A stretch of 64,000 bases of DNA from a halophilic archaeon SHRA6 (GCA_005239175.1 SOPS01000001.1:310001-374000), one strand, 5' to 3'; counted from the first letter of the stretch, positions 53,064 to 61,660 are shown. The notes: a model not told the origin generated them from the letters alone. Translations and numbers: made by a program.

Positions 53064-53654
53064 TTCGACCGGGAGCCCGAGTTCTTCAAGCGCAGCTTTC
53101 AGGTGTTCGCCTTTTGCGTACTCAGAGCCGTCCGCGACGCGCTTTTGATGTGCAAGCGCGAGTACCTCGCCGCGGCGATCGTCGGGAATCTCGTATTTGT
53201 CCGTCGAGAGTTCGATCACGAAGCCGTTGTGGTCGGTCGTGTACAGCGAGTAGAAGATCCCGCGGTTGAATTCGTTGAACCGGTAGCCGTTGTCACGAAG
53301 GCCCTGTTTGACCTCCTCAAGTCGTTCGGGTTCGAAGCTGAAGGAGATGTGGTGGACGCCGCCCAAGGGCGTGCGCTGGGGCGATCGGTTCGACTGTCTG
53401 CCGTCCTCGACGAAGAACGTGATAATCCGGCCGTCGCCAGCGTCGAAAAACAAGTGCGTCACGTTCGGCGCGTCGAGGTTCGGCTGTTTGAGCACGAGCG
53501 ACAGCCCGAGGATGTCGCGGTAGAACTCGATCGTGTCCTCGGCGTTGCTGCCGACGAGCGTCACGTGGTCAACGCCAGTAACGCCGACAGCGCTCTCTGG
53601 GTTTTCGGCGGTGATCGGGGCGTCTAACTGATCGGCTGGAGTTTGATTGCTCAT
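53019..53654 (-). CDS. VOC/glyoxalase-family protein
   Basis: A 211-residue vicinal-oxygen-chelate protein with two beta-alpha-beta-beta-beta modules (VTGVDHVTLVGSNAEDTIEFY … VHHISFSF … FVIELS). The metal-binding residues H30, H99 and the final Glu are visible. Candidates are dioxygenases or glyoxalase-like enzymes. The last 13 codons and stop are the unit of the adjacent tandem array, so the C-terminal AALPDTASGAGGL is probably not essential. Transcribed from a TATA box at 53678-53685. Confidence 0.9.
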   Translation of the reverse strand: MSNQTPADQLDAPITAENPESAVGVTGVDHVTLVGSNAEDTIEFYRDILGLSLVLKQPNLDAPNVTHLFFDAGDGRIITFFVEDGRQSNRSPQRTPLGGVHHISFSFEPERLEEVKQGLRDNGYRFNEFNRGIFYSLYTTDHNGFVIELSTDKYEIPDDRRGEVLALAHQKRVADGSEYAKGEHLKAALEELGLPVEAAALPDTASGAGGL

Positions 53655-53677
53655 ACGCGGTATACGTGTTCAACGCC

Positions 53678-53685
53678 TATATATT
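53678..53685 (-). promoter_or_regulatory. TATA box of the VOC gene
   Basis: The sequence tatatatt lies about 24-31 nt upstream of the ATG (53654), consistent with a leaderless transcript. Confidence 0.65.
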
Positions 53686-53769
53686 CGGCAGCGACGATCG
53701 CGTGACCACGTGACATCGGTGTCCGGTGATGGGTGTACACACTGAGCGTGGGCGATCCGCTGAGAGAGA

Positions 53770-55083
53770 TCAGCGGTCTGGGGTCTGGCGATCGTACGCC
53801 CCCTCCTTCCGCAGCCGTCCGGCCCGTTCGAGCACCGCCGGGGTCCGACAGATTCCAGGCTCGCCAGCGGCCTGCGGCACGACGCAGTTATTACAGTTCT
53901 CACAGACGACAGCGGTATCTCCGTCGGCGTCTGCGGCGAGCAGACGGGCGGGTAGCTCCGGTTCGGCGTAGAACGGCCGTCCAAGCCCAACCATGTCGCA
54001 ATCAGTCCCCAGGAGTCGATCGATCGTCCCACGCGTCCGGATCCCGCCCTCTGCGAGGACAGGCATATCGACCTGGCGGCGCACCCGACGACACAGTCCA
54101 GCGTTCCACGCGGGCTCAAAGTCGTAAACGAATGACTCCACACGATTTGCGGCAGCGACAAGTGCGGCTCGCAGCCGTCCGCCGAAGGCGTCGGCGTACC
54201 CCGCCTCGAAGCGATCGTCGCGCCACCCTCGGCCCGGATACTCGCCTTTGATGATACTCATATCCCAAAAGACCGAGCCCGTGACCGGGACAACCGCGTC
54301 GTAGCCGATCGCGTCGAGCCGCCCACAGATGCCGATCGCCGCGGCAGCGTCGAGGCGGCGACGGATGATGGGCGGGGCAGCTTCCTCGGCAGGGACCTTT
54401 GTCATGATTGGGACCGATCCGGCCTGCGATCGGATCTCGTCGTAAACGAGTTCAAGGAACCGAACACCGTCGGCAAACTCGTCGTCGCGGCGGTTGTAAA
54501 ACGGCGAGAGGAACTGGTGAATGATCCCCATGTTCGCGCCAGCGAGGTGGATAATATCGTAGCCGGCGTCGACCGCATAGCCGGCTGCACGGCCGAAATC
54601 CGCCGCCAGTTCGTAAACCTCGGCAGTCGTCATGACGTGTGGATCGTAGCTGAGAAATCCCGTCTTTGCGATCGCCCGCAGTAGTGCCGGCGGCTCTGAG
54701 ACTGCAAGCTGAGAGAGCTCGGGGGTACGCTCGCGGAAGCCCGCGTGCCAGGTCTCCATGCTCCGCAGCCCGCCGTGTTCGAGTTGGATTGCGATTGACG
54801 CGCCGTGGTCGTGGATCCGATCGGTGAGCGTCTGCAGGTCCGCAACGAAGTCTGGATCGTCAACGTAGGTCATTCCCGGCGCGGCACAGCCGCCAGGCGA
54901 GCGGACGATTGTCGCACCCTGACAGACCAGCCCCGCGCCGGCGGCCGCCGCTGGCTCGAGGTCGGCGATGAGGGTCTCGATCGTGTCTGGCCCGTTGCCC
55001 GCACATTCTAGGAGTGGGGCACGATACAGCCGATTTCGGACCGTGTGGCCGCCGATATCGATCGGCTGGTGCAGCGTCGCCAT
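53770..55083 (-). CDS. Old Yellow Enzyme-type NADH:flavin oxidoreductase
   Basis: A 437-residue FMN enzyme. The N-terminal barrel has RNRLYRAPLLECAG, AGLVCQGATIV and the QLEHGGLRS segment; the C-terminal part has MVGLGRPFYAEPELP and a four-cysteine cluster motif (CENCNNC near residue 400 and a later C in GICRTP) that would bind a 4Fe-4S cluster, as in 2,4-dienoyl-CoA or enoate reductases. There is no separate NADPH domain, so it is shorter than the bacterial dienoyl-CoA reductase. It is divergent from the aspartoacylase-like gene (54 bp apart). Confidence 0.88.
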   Translation of the reverse strand: MATLHQPIDIGGHTVRNRLYRAPLLECAGNGPDTIETLIADLEPAAAAGAGLVCQGATIVRSPGGCAAPGMTYVDDPDFVADLQTLTDRIHDHGASIAIQLEHGGLRSMETWHAGFRERTPELSQLAVSEPPALLRAIAKTGFLSYDPHVMTTAEVYELAADFGRAAGYAVDAGYDIIHLAGANMGIIHQFLSPFYNRRDDEFADGVRFLELVYDEIRSQAGSVPIMTKVPAEEAAPPIIRRRLDAAAAIGICGRLDAIGYDAVVPVTGSVFWDMSIIKGEYPGRGWRDDRFEAGYADAFGGRLRAALVAAANRVESFVYDFEPAWNAGLCRRVRRQVDMPVLAEGGIRTRGTIDRLLGTDCDMVGLGRPFYAEPELPARLLAADADGDTAVVCENCNNCVVPQAAGEPGICRTPAVLERAGRLRKEGAYDRQTPDR

Positions 55084-55137
55084 CGACCGGATTTACAGCG
55101 GCCATACGTTTATCCGTTATTCGTCCGAGAGCCCGGT

Positions 55138-56166
55138 ATGGCGAATCAAGCGCCGTTCCGCTACGACGCGGAGGTTGATCCCGGCGATACCCGACACGTT
55201 CGGTGTGAGATCAGCGAAACGTACCTCGGCGATCCGATCGAAATCCCTGTAACGATTATCAACGGCGAACACGACGGGCCAGTTGTCTACATTTCTGCGG
55301 CGTTACACGGCGACGAACTCAACGGAGTGAAGGTCGTCCAGGAAGTCGCAGACCGGTACGAACCGACAGACATCCATGGGACGCTCGTGTGCCTGCACGT
55401 CTGTAACGTCCCCGGCTACCTCGCCCAACAGCGCTACATTCCGATCTACGATCTGGATTTGAACCGATCGTTCCCCGGAAAGGCCGGCGCGAACACCGCA
55501 GAACGGATGGCAAACGCGCTCTACTCAACGTTCATTTCCCAGTGTGATCTCGGAATCGACCTGCACACCTCGACGCGAAATCGGACGACAATGTATCACG
55601 TCCGCGCAGACATGGAGAACCCAGCCGTTGAGCGGCTGTCGCGATCGTTCGGCTCGAACCTCGTCCTCTCTGGAGAGGCGGACGGATCGAGTCTGCGATC
55701 AGTCGCCACAAATGACGGAATCCCCACGATCACCGTCGAGATGGGGCGGGCCCACCGGTTCCAGCCGGCGTTGATCGATCGCGCACTGGCAGGGATCGAA
55801 AGCGTGTTTGCAGAGTACGAAATCGTTCCCGAGGCGACTGTCTCGTGGCCCGGCTGGACGAAGATCATCAATTCGTCCGACGAGAAGACGTGGCTCCGCG
55901 CGGACACCGGCGGACTCGTAGAGATGACCTACGAGCACCCACTCGTCTACCAAGGGGAGACGATCTGCCGGATTACGAATCATTTCAAGACCCGCGAGAA
56001 AGTCGTCACCGCGCCATTCACCGGCCTCATCGTCGGAGTGTTACAGAACCCGGTCGCGGCACCGGGGCACCCGCTCTGTCACTTCGTGAGCGTGGACGAG
56101 ACGACCGCCGCCGAAATCGAACGCGAGATCGAATCCGGCGAGTTCTCCGAGGACGCGTGGATCTAG
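55138..56166 (+). CDS. Succinylglutamate desuccinylase/aspartoacylase-family zinc hydrolase
   Basis: A 342-residue M14-like hydrolase starting at 55138 (MANQAPF). The zinc motif is H57-G-D-E60 (LHGDELNG), with a second His in GIDLHTST and catalytic acid in VEMGRAHRF. Relatives cleave N-acyl amino acids or small amide-bound acyl groups. The C-terminal 60 residues form the beta domain. A TATA-like box (cgtttatccg, near 55107-55116) lies about 22-31 nt upstream in the short divergent gap. Confidence 0.88.
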   Translation: MANQAPFRYDAEVDPGDTRHVRCEISETYLGDPIEIPVTIINGEHDGPVVYISAALHGDELNGVKVVQEVADRYEPTDIHGTLVCLHVCNVPGYLAQQRYIPIYDLDLNRSFPGKAGANTAERMANALYSTFISQCDLGIDLHTSTRNRTTMYHVRADMENPAVERLSRSFGSNLVLSGEADGSSLRSVATNDGIPTITVEMGRAHRFQPALIDRALAGIESVFAEYEIVPEATVSWPGWTKIINSSDEKTWLRADTGGLVEMTYEHPLVYQGETICRITNHFKTREKVVTAPFTGLIVGVLQNPVAAPGHPLCHFVSVDETTAAEIEREIESGEFSEDAWI

Positions 56167-56174
56167 GCGCAACG

Positions 56175-56417
56175 TCAGAGGTGCAGTTCGAGGCTGTCGG
56201 GTCGTTCGCTGCCTGGTTCGGTCCCCAACTGCTCGTGGCTATGATGAAAGAATCGAAGCTTCGCTCCCGTCTCTTCGGCGATCGGGTCGAAACACACCCG
56301 CTGGTAGCGAGCATTGTCGAGGAGATTGACCATCACGCCAGATTCGTGCTGTGAGACTGACTCGTAGGGACACGCACAGACCGGACACCGATCGGGACGC
56401 TTGTCGGGCACCTCCAT
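56175..56417 (-). CDS. Small Cys/His-rich protein
   Basis: An 80-residue protein with CPVCACPY near the N-terminus (residues 11-18), one more Cys near 42 and several His residues, suggesting zinc binding. I do not recognise the family. Its stop is 8 bp from the aspartoacylase-like gene. Confidence 0.65.
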   Translation of the reverse strand: MEVPDKRPDRCPVCACPYESVSQHESGVMVNLLDNARYQRVCFDPIAEETGAKLRFFHHSHEQLGTEPGSERPDSLELHL

Positions 56418-56536
56418 ACGTACACAGAGGATTTAGCCAGACAAAAGCGTACAGTTGACGAGCGGACAGGCAAAAGAGAGGGAGTCGCCGACGGGGGCTG
56501 CTCGTTCGAGTTGTCGTCGAATCAAGCGTGTGTCGA

Positions 56537-57262
56537 TCAGACCGCAGGCTGTTCAGTCGGGGTGTGACCGTCCTGCATCGTGGTCTCAGGACGGACATCC
56601 GCCCAGGTGTGCCCGATAACGTAGTACGCAGCGACAACCGTATAAAACGACACGAATGCCGCAGCGATGAAGCCGGCAACTGGGATTGCACTGACGAGTC
56701 CACTAACGATACCGCCAGCAACGAGGACTACCGTCGCGGTAAGCCAGCCGATCGCGTACGTTCGATCGACGAGCGCCGGCCACAGCGTCCGGATCGCGAA
56801 GCCGTCACGGATTCGGCCGGTGTCAGCGTAGCGGGCGATCGCGGCCGGGGAGATGTACATCCCGGCCAGCGCGATGACGACGCCGAAGAGGCTGAGAATA
56901 ACGACAACGCCAAACCCAACAACGCCCGAAAGCGTCGCCAGTCGTGGGGGAAGCGATGAGGCCGACAGGACAGACACCGCCGCGATCGCGGCCGCGATTG
57001 TCAGGATGAGCGCGGGCAATACGAGGTACACAAAGACGATGACCGACGCCTTTGCGCCGTCGACAGTGGTATCGACCCATGCCTCAAACGCCGGTGGCTC
57101 GTCGTTACCGTTCGAGGTACGGCGGATAACCTCGAGGATGTACCCGGTCACGGTGAACACCGGGAGCAAAAGCGGTGAAAGGATGAGCAACAGGCCCCCG
57201 ATGAGTATCGTTTTGACGGGGTCTGTGGACGATCGAAGGTATTGAAGTGACTCGTTGAACAT
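56537..57262 (-). CDS. DUF4013 membrane protein
   Basis: A 241-residue protein with about six hydrophobic helices. N-terminal pattern LIGGLLLILSPLLLPVFTVTGYI and ARRTSNGNDEPPAFEAWVD-like linker are typical of the DUF4013 family (the conserved GYxxxxxR and PxFxxW). The function is unknown. A TATA-like box (57293-57303, tatttaaataa) lies about 31-41 nt upstream. Confidence 0.85.
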   Translation of the reverse strand: MFNESLQYLRSSTDPVKTILIGGLLLILSPLLLPVFTVTGYILEVIRRTSNGNDEPPAFEAWVDTTVDGAKASVIVFVYLVLPALILTIAAAIAAVSVLSASSLPPRLATLSGVVGFGVVVILSLFGVVIALAGMYISPAAIARYADTGRIRDGFAIRTLWPALVDRTYAIGWLTATVVLVAGGIVSGLVSAIPVAGFIAAAFVSFYTVVAAYYVIGHTWADVRPETTMQDGHTPTEQPAV

Positions 57263-57352
57263 GGTGAATCGAAGATACTGACGCGTTGTGACTATTTAAA
57301 TAAGTGCGTGGCTCGTGAGCGCGCGCAGAGAACTGTTAACGATGATGTGTCA

Positions 57353-57412
57353 TCGTATCAGAAGTCACGAGTGGCAGTCGTATCAGAAGTCACGAGTGGC
57401 AGTCGTATCAGA
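57353..57412. repeat. 25-bp tandem array overlapping the SDR stop codon
   Basis: Two complete 25-bp units (57353-57377, 57378-57402) and 10 bases of a third (57403-57412), core tcgtatcagaagtcacgag. The third, partial copy contains the stop codon of the SDR gene on the minus strand; the copies lie downstream of it. As with the VOC gene, the array begins at the gene end. Confidence 0.85.
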
Positions 57413-58247
57413 ACCCGCCTTCGCGATCGAACATCTCCGCCGAGAGCGGTGCAGGATCACCCTCGGTGACGTTGTACCGCGAAAAATCAGTCACACCGGC
57501 GGCCTCGAGGATGTCTTCGACGTACTCGGCGTTGCCAGTGTACTCCGCGGGGTCCTTCGAGAGCATCGTAAGCACCGCGTCAGAGACGATTTCGGGCGTT
57601 CGCCAGTCGTCTTCGGTTCCCAGCCCGAAGTACCGCGTGGCGCGGGTGTCGATCGCTGTCTTCGGCCAGAAGGTGTTACAGCCGATGTCATGCGCTGCGA
57701 GCTCGTCGGCCAACGAGAGCGTGAGAAATGACATCCCGAGCTTCGACCAGGCGTAGGGGGCCAATCCCGGCGCGCGATCGACCGTCACCGGCGGCGCGTT
57801 CGTCAAAATCCAGCCCTCGTCGGAATCGGTCAGGTGCGGGATAAATGCCCGGGAAACGAGGTACGTGCCGCGGACGTTGACATCGGTAAGCAGATCGAAG
57901 CGCTTCGGCGGAAGGTCTGCGACGTTCGCAAGCTGGATGGCACTCGCGTTGTTGATGACGATGTCGACACCGCCAAACCGCTCGATCGTCTGCTCGGCGG
58001 CCGTCTCTACCGCCTCTGGATCGCGGACATCCAGTTGAACTGCAAGCGACTCAACGCCGCGCTCCTCACAGGCGGCGGCTGTCTTGTGAATCGTCCCCTC
58101 GAGATCGCTGTCGGTGTCGTCGACAGTCTTGCCGGTCGAGACAACGTTGCACCCAGCTTCTGCGAGCGCGAGGGCAATCGATTTGCCGATGCCGCGGGTG
58201 GTACCCGTAATAAATGCCGTACGACCTGTGAGATCCGGTGTGTCCAT
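57408..58247 (-). CDS. Short-chain dehydrogenase/reductase (HSDL2-like)
   Basis: A 279-residue SDR starting at 58247 (MDTPDLTGRTAFITG). Motifs: TGTTRGIG (cofactor), NNAS (near residue 95) and catalytic YAWSK near 165. The extra region NTFWPKTAIDTRATRY and its C-terminal end resemble HSDL2-like SDRs. NADP(H)-linked oxidoreductase of unknown substrate. The stop codon lies inside a short tandem repeat. Confidence 0.9.
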   Translation of the reverse strand: MDTPDLTGRTAFITGTTRGIGKSIALALAEAGCNVVSTGKTVDDTDSDLEGTIHKTAAACEERGVESLAVQLDVRDPEAVETAAEQTIERFGGVDIVINNASAIQLANVADLPPKRFDLLTDVNVRGTYLVSRAFIPHLTDSDEGWILTNAPPVTVDRAPGLAPYAWSKLGMSFLTLSLADELAAHDIGCNTFWPKTAIDTRATRYFGLGTEDDWRTPEIVSDAVLTMLSKDPAEYTGNAEYVEDILEAAGVTDFSRYNVTEGDPAPLSAEMFDREGGF

Positions 58248-58400
58248 GGGCCCACCACGATGGCCGATGTAAAAACTGTACGGGTGTGGATTGTTTATTA
58301 CATTTCGTCGGGTGTGGGTAGTACATCCGTTCGATCGTTCCATACCGAGCGACAGTGGATACCAGATATAAGTGGCTACTCGTGAAAGCGGGATGCATAG

Positions 58401-59360
58401 ATGTGTTCGCGGCTCAACGCTGATCCAGAATCGATACGGCAAACGATCGATTCGGTCACGTTACCAGCCTGGTTCGAGCCGGTGTTCGATCGATACGAAC
58501 GAACGGTTGGGGACCGCGATCGATTACTCTGGAAGTGGCTGTACCACATTATCCCGACTTTTCAGCTTTCGTCAGTATCGGAGAGATACGCCGAGTCCGC
58601 ACGGAACGCGAACTTCGGGATGTCTGTATACATGACGATTCTCGATGATATCACCGAACGACATTGCAATCGGCCCCTGTTTGAGGAAGGAAGGCAGATT
58701 CCGTTTTCGAACACTCCCGCTCGGACATCGACCGACGACACCGAGAGTGAAGTCCTCGCACTGCTCGATCGCGTATGGGAGCAAACCGAGTCGTTCCTCA
58801 CAGAGGGCCCGCGGGCAGATGAGTTCCGTGAGATTCTGGAGTTCGACCTTCGACAGTCACTCAACACGATGGAGTATACCCGGCTCGTAAGCGCTGATCC
58901 ACGGATCGCAAGCCCTCAATCGATCGATCGCCACGACGTGTACAACATGCTGTTGTTCATCTACACGGACATTGATCTCGCGTTCTCGCCGGGGTTCGAT
59001 CGAGACGAGCTTGCGGCGTTTCGAGATCTGGTGTGGGACGCACAACGGCTCGCGCGAATCAGCAACTGGGTGACGACATGGGAACGAGAGGTTCGTGAGG
59101 GCGATTACACGTCGAAGGTGGTGCTGCGCGCGATCGAACGAGAGGTCGTACCGATCGAAACGCTTGAGAAGGCCCCACAGGAGGCTATCGAACGCATCCG
59201 TAAATCGGACATCGAGTCCGAACTGCTCGCCGAGTGGGATCGTCGGTACGACACACTTCGATCGAGCGAACCCACCGTATCGACGGTCGATACAGCAGCG
59301 TTCATTGAGGGAATGCGGTACATCCGGGCGGTCGATCAGGCGCTAGAAGGACAGAAGTGA
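58401..59360 (+). CDS. Putative class I terpene synthase
   Basis: A 319-residue, mostly alpha-helical protein without a named close relative recognised by me. The class I terpenoid cyclase elements are nevertheless complete: an aspartate-rich D82-D-x-x-E86 (LDDITERH), an NSE/DTE-type motif N222-x-x-x-T226-x-x-x-E230 (NWVTTWERE), and an Arg (R177) 45 residues before N222, matching the pyrophosphate-sensor position; RRY (281-283) and MRY (305-307) could serve as the C-terminal RY. The expected job is cyclising or ionising an isoprenyl diphosphate. A TATA-like gatataagt lies near 58363-58371, giving a short leader. A PAS histidine kinase follows on the same strand. Confidence 0.7.
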   Translation: MCSRLNADPESIRQTIDSVTLPAWFEPVFDRYERTVGDRDRLLWKWLYHIIPTFQLSSVSERYAESARNANFGMSVYMTILDDITERHCNRPLFEEGRQIPFSNTPARTSTDDTESEVLALLDRVWEQTESFLTEGPRADEFREILEFDLRQSLNTMEYTRLVSADPRIASPQSIDRHDVYNMLLFIYTDIDLAFSPGFDRDELAAFRDLVWDAQRLARISNWVTTWEREVREGDYTSKVVLRAIEREVVPIETLEKAPQEAIERIRKSDIESELLAEWDRRYDTLRSSEPTVSTVDTAAFIEGMRYIRAVDQALEGQK

Positions 59361-59542
59361 GAGAGAGAGGATCTTGACCTACTGCCCTAAGCCAGCAACT
59401 GGTCCGGAGGGTTCGATCGACGATCGTCGATGAGTATGTGTGCACTGTCAACGGCCACGGGATCAAGCCCAGAAATGCGCTGGCGGTGATCTCTGTAGAC
59501 CCAGTAATTAATATACACCTCCGGCATAACGTTGTTATATAA

Positions 59543-60574
59543 ATGCCGGGGGAGAATCGGAACGTATACCGAGACGTTTTCCAGTCGATTCAAAACCCCG
59601 CATTGATCATCGATCCGAACTTTGTCGTTCAGGATGCAAATACCGCCGCGGTTACGTTTCTCGATTATCCCACAAAAGAGGCGATATGTGGGACCTCAGT
59701 TGCGTCGATGCTCTACGATCCAGACGTGATAGAGGAGGTCAGTGAGGCGATTACTTCCGGAGAGCCGTGGGAAGGACGAACCGAACTCGTGACCCACGAC
59801 GGAGAGGTTATTGCTGGACGCGGATCCGCGGTGCCGATCACCGACAATGGGGAACTTATCTGTATCGCTGGGCTGTTCGTCGATCGAACGAGCCACGAGC
59901 GGTACACCCGATCGCTCAATATTTTAAACCGCGTGCTGCGGCACAATATCCGAAACGAGGTCAACATCATTCAGGGAAACCTGAGTATGATTGACGAGGA
60001 ATGCCTCTCGGAGCCAGACATCGCCCGGCTCAGATCGGTGAAAAAACGGTTGAATACGATCGTCGACCGCGCGCATACCGCCCGGCGGTTAGAGGAGCTA
60101 CTGGATTTCAAAGACGACCAAATCGAGGCCACAGTTCGGATCGACGAACTGCTCTGTGAGGCGATCGCTGAAGCCGCCGCTGAGTATCCATCGGCACGGT
60201 TCGTGTTCCCAGAATCGTTTGGGGCACGCTACGCGACCGCAAACCGCACAGCGGTGCGGGCATTCGAGGCAGTGTTAGAAAACGCCGTCGAACACAACGA
60301 CGCCGAAGAGCCGACCGTCTGGATCGATATCACCGAAACAGACGATTCGGTCACCGTAGAAATTGAAGACAACGGTCCGGGGATCGAGCCCGAACGGGAG
60401 GATATCGTGTTCGGCCGCGAGGAGACTGACCAACTCAACCACGGCGACGGGATTAGCCTGTTTTTTGTCGATCAACTATTCAGGATATACGGCGGCAGCG
60501 TCCGGGTCGAAGAACGCGAGGAAGGCGGTGCGCGATTTTGTCTGCGGTTTCCAAAATCAGGAGACGCCGAGTAG
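59543..60574 (+). CDS. PAS-domain sensor histidine kinase
   Basis: A 343-residue kinase. Residues about 8-115 form a PAS domain, followed by a HisKA-like dimerisation helix with the phospho-acceptor H134 (LRHNIRNEVN), and a HATPase domain with N-box VLENAVEHND, G1 DNGPGI and GDGISLFFVDQL. There is no membrane helix, so it is cytoplasmic. No response regulator gene is nearby. The typical haloarchaeal N-box is intact. Confidence 0.9.
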   Translation: MPGENRNVYRDVFQSIQNPALIIDPNFVVQDANTAAVTFLDYPTKEAICGTSVASMLYDPDVIEEVSEAITSGEPWEGRTELVTHDGEVIAGRGSAVPITDNGELICIAGLFVDRTSHERYTRSLNILNRVLRHNIRNEVNIIQGNLSMIDEECLSEPDIARLRSVKKRLNTIVDRAHTARRLEELLDFKDDQIEATVRIDELLCEAIAEAAAEYPSARFVFPESFGARYATANRTAVRAFEAVLENAVEHNDAEEPTVWIDITETDDSVTVEIEDNGPGIEPEREDIVFGREETDQLNHGDGISLFFVDQLFRIYGGSVRVEEREEGGARFCLRFPKSGDAE

Positions 60575-60576
60575 AA

Positions 60577-60867
60577 CTACTCCGATCGATTTGACTCCCA
60601 CAGGCGAATCCACGCCGCCAGCGGCGCCCGAGTACCGTCAATAGTCACCCGGACAGTGCCGTCGAACCGCCAGCGTGCTCGCGGCGGGTCCTCGCCAAAG
60701 CGGGCTGGAACGTCGATCGACAGTTCCTCGGCAGTCAGCTGGATCGCTTCGGATCGATCGACACCCTCGTCTATAAGCCGGTCCATAACTGACAGCCACG
60801 ATTCATCGGAATCGTCTGTTGGATGCTCAAGCATGTCGGGTGCTGGTGGGTCCGTTCGTCCGCTCAT
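60577..60867 (-). CDS. Hypothetical protein, paralogue of the 61314 product
   Basis: A 96-residue protein; the start at 60867 (MSGRTDPP) is preferred over a longer frame. The segment SIDVPARFGEDPPRARWRFDG resembles the segment EIDVPSKVGENPEYAHWRVDG of the protein at 61314, so the two are paralogues with a shared roughly 20-residue core, beginning V-P and ending RWRFDG/HWRVDG. An N-terminal helix (WLSVMDRLIDEGVDRSEAIQL) precedes it. Function unknown; third gene of a minus-strand cluster. Confidence 0.65.
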   Translation of the reverse strand: MSGRTDPPAPDMLEHPTDDSDESWLSVMDRLIDEGVDRSEAIQLTAEELSIDVPARFGEDPPRARWRFDGTVRVTIDGTRAPLAAWIRLWESNRSE

Positions 60868-60953
60868 ACGTGGACATCGGAGCGCAACTACCTTACTCCA
60901 CCGGCGATTCCCAGTCAATGCGACACCGTGTCGTCGGTCGATCCTCCACGCAG

Positions 60954-61304
60954 TTATCCGAGACTTCGGAGCGTCGCTTTGAGGATTCCGATCGGCAGAA
61001 CAGTCACGTCATCAGCGCGGACGATCGACCGAACCGAACTGTCAGCCGGGAGCCCGTCCAACTGAGCAACTGGGGCGCGTCGAACCTGGAGTTCGAGGCG
61101 TGGAACCATCGAAAACGGGTCCCGATCGGACGGGACAGCGAGGGCGAAAAGCGATCGAATCCGCTCGAGGAGAGAGCTGAGCTGCGAAAGCGAGCGAAAT
61201 GAGGGGGCGTTGAGTACGACTCGATCATCCTCCGACCAGACCGAAAACGACGTATCGTCGGTTTCGAGTTCAAGCGAAACGTCGATCGAGAGGGTGGATG
61301 GCAC
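60954..61304 (-). CDS. Hypothetical protein in a three-gene cluster
   Basis: A 116-residue protein with no recognised motif, rich in Ser, Leu and Val with beta-rich hydrophobic segments (SIDVSLELETDD, FSVWSEDDRVVLNAP). It starts 9 bp after the upstream gene (61314) ends and lies 86 bp before the third. Both flanking genes share a common core, whereas this one does not. It may be their partner subunit. Confidence 0.6.
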   Translation of the reverse strand: MPSTLSIDVSLELETDDTSFSVWSEDDRVVLNAPSFRSLSQLSSLLERIRSLFALAVPSDRDPFSMVPRLELQVRRAPVAQLDGLPADSSVRSIVRADDVTVLPIGILKATLRSLG

Positions 61305-61313
61305 GATTCGGGG

Positions 61314-61544
61314 TCAGTCGTCGCGTTCTTTCGTTCCGATAGTGAGCGATCCATCAACGCGCCAGTGTGCGTACTCGGGATTCTCACCGACCTTGCTCGG
61401 CACGTCGATTTCCATGTCCTCGAACTCGTAGGTAATCTCCGCACCGCGGCCGGTGAGTCGATCGTACAACGCGATCGCAAGCTCAGGCCACGTTTGCGCC
61501 CCTGATTCGTCGTCGTACCGACCGGTGGGACCTCCCTGTGTCAT
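61314..61544 (-). CDS. Hypothetical haloarchaeal protein (first gene of a small operon)
   Basis: A 76-residue protein; the start at 61544 (MTQGGPTG) is chosen because AT-rich promoter sequence (agattaagc, minus strand, near 61567-61575) lies about 25-30 nt upstream. It contains LAIALYDRLTGRGAEITYEF then MEIDVPSKVGENPEYAHWRV. The VPxKxGExP-type block recurs in the third gene of the cluster. Function unknown. Confidence 0.6.
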   Translation of the reverse strand: MTQGGPTGRYDDESGAQTWPELAIALYDRLTGRGAEITYEFEDMEIDVPSKVGENPEYAHWRVDGSLTIGTKERDD

Positions 61545-61660
61545 ATTCTGTTGTTCGGTCGCCAACCGCTTAATCTTCCGGATCGGTTCTGGGCTGTGCA
61601 TGCGTCGGTGGTGAGTGTGATGACATTAACAATTAACCCACCGGCGGATAGAGCGTCAGT

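Noticed and set aside
52838-53089. N-terminal extension of thioredoxin by 84 residues
   Set aside because: The extension encodes the tandem repeat in a different frame from the VOC gene and has a low-complexity pattern; the ATG at 52837 is the likely start.
58248-58442. Extended N-terminus of the SDR protein
   Set aside because: The 65 extra residues lie in the AT-rich promoter gap and do not match SDR proteins, which begin just before the TGxxxGxG motif.
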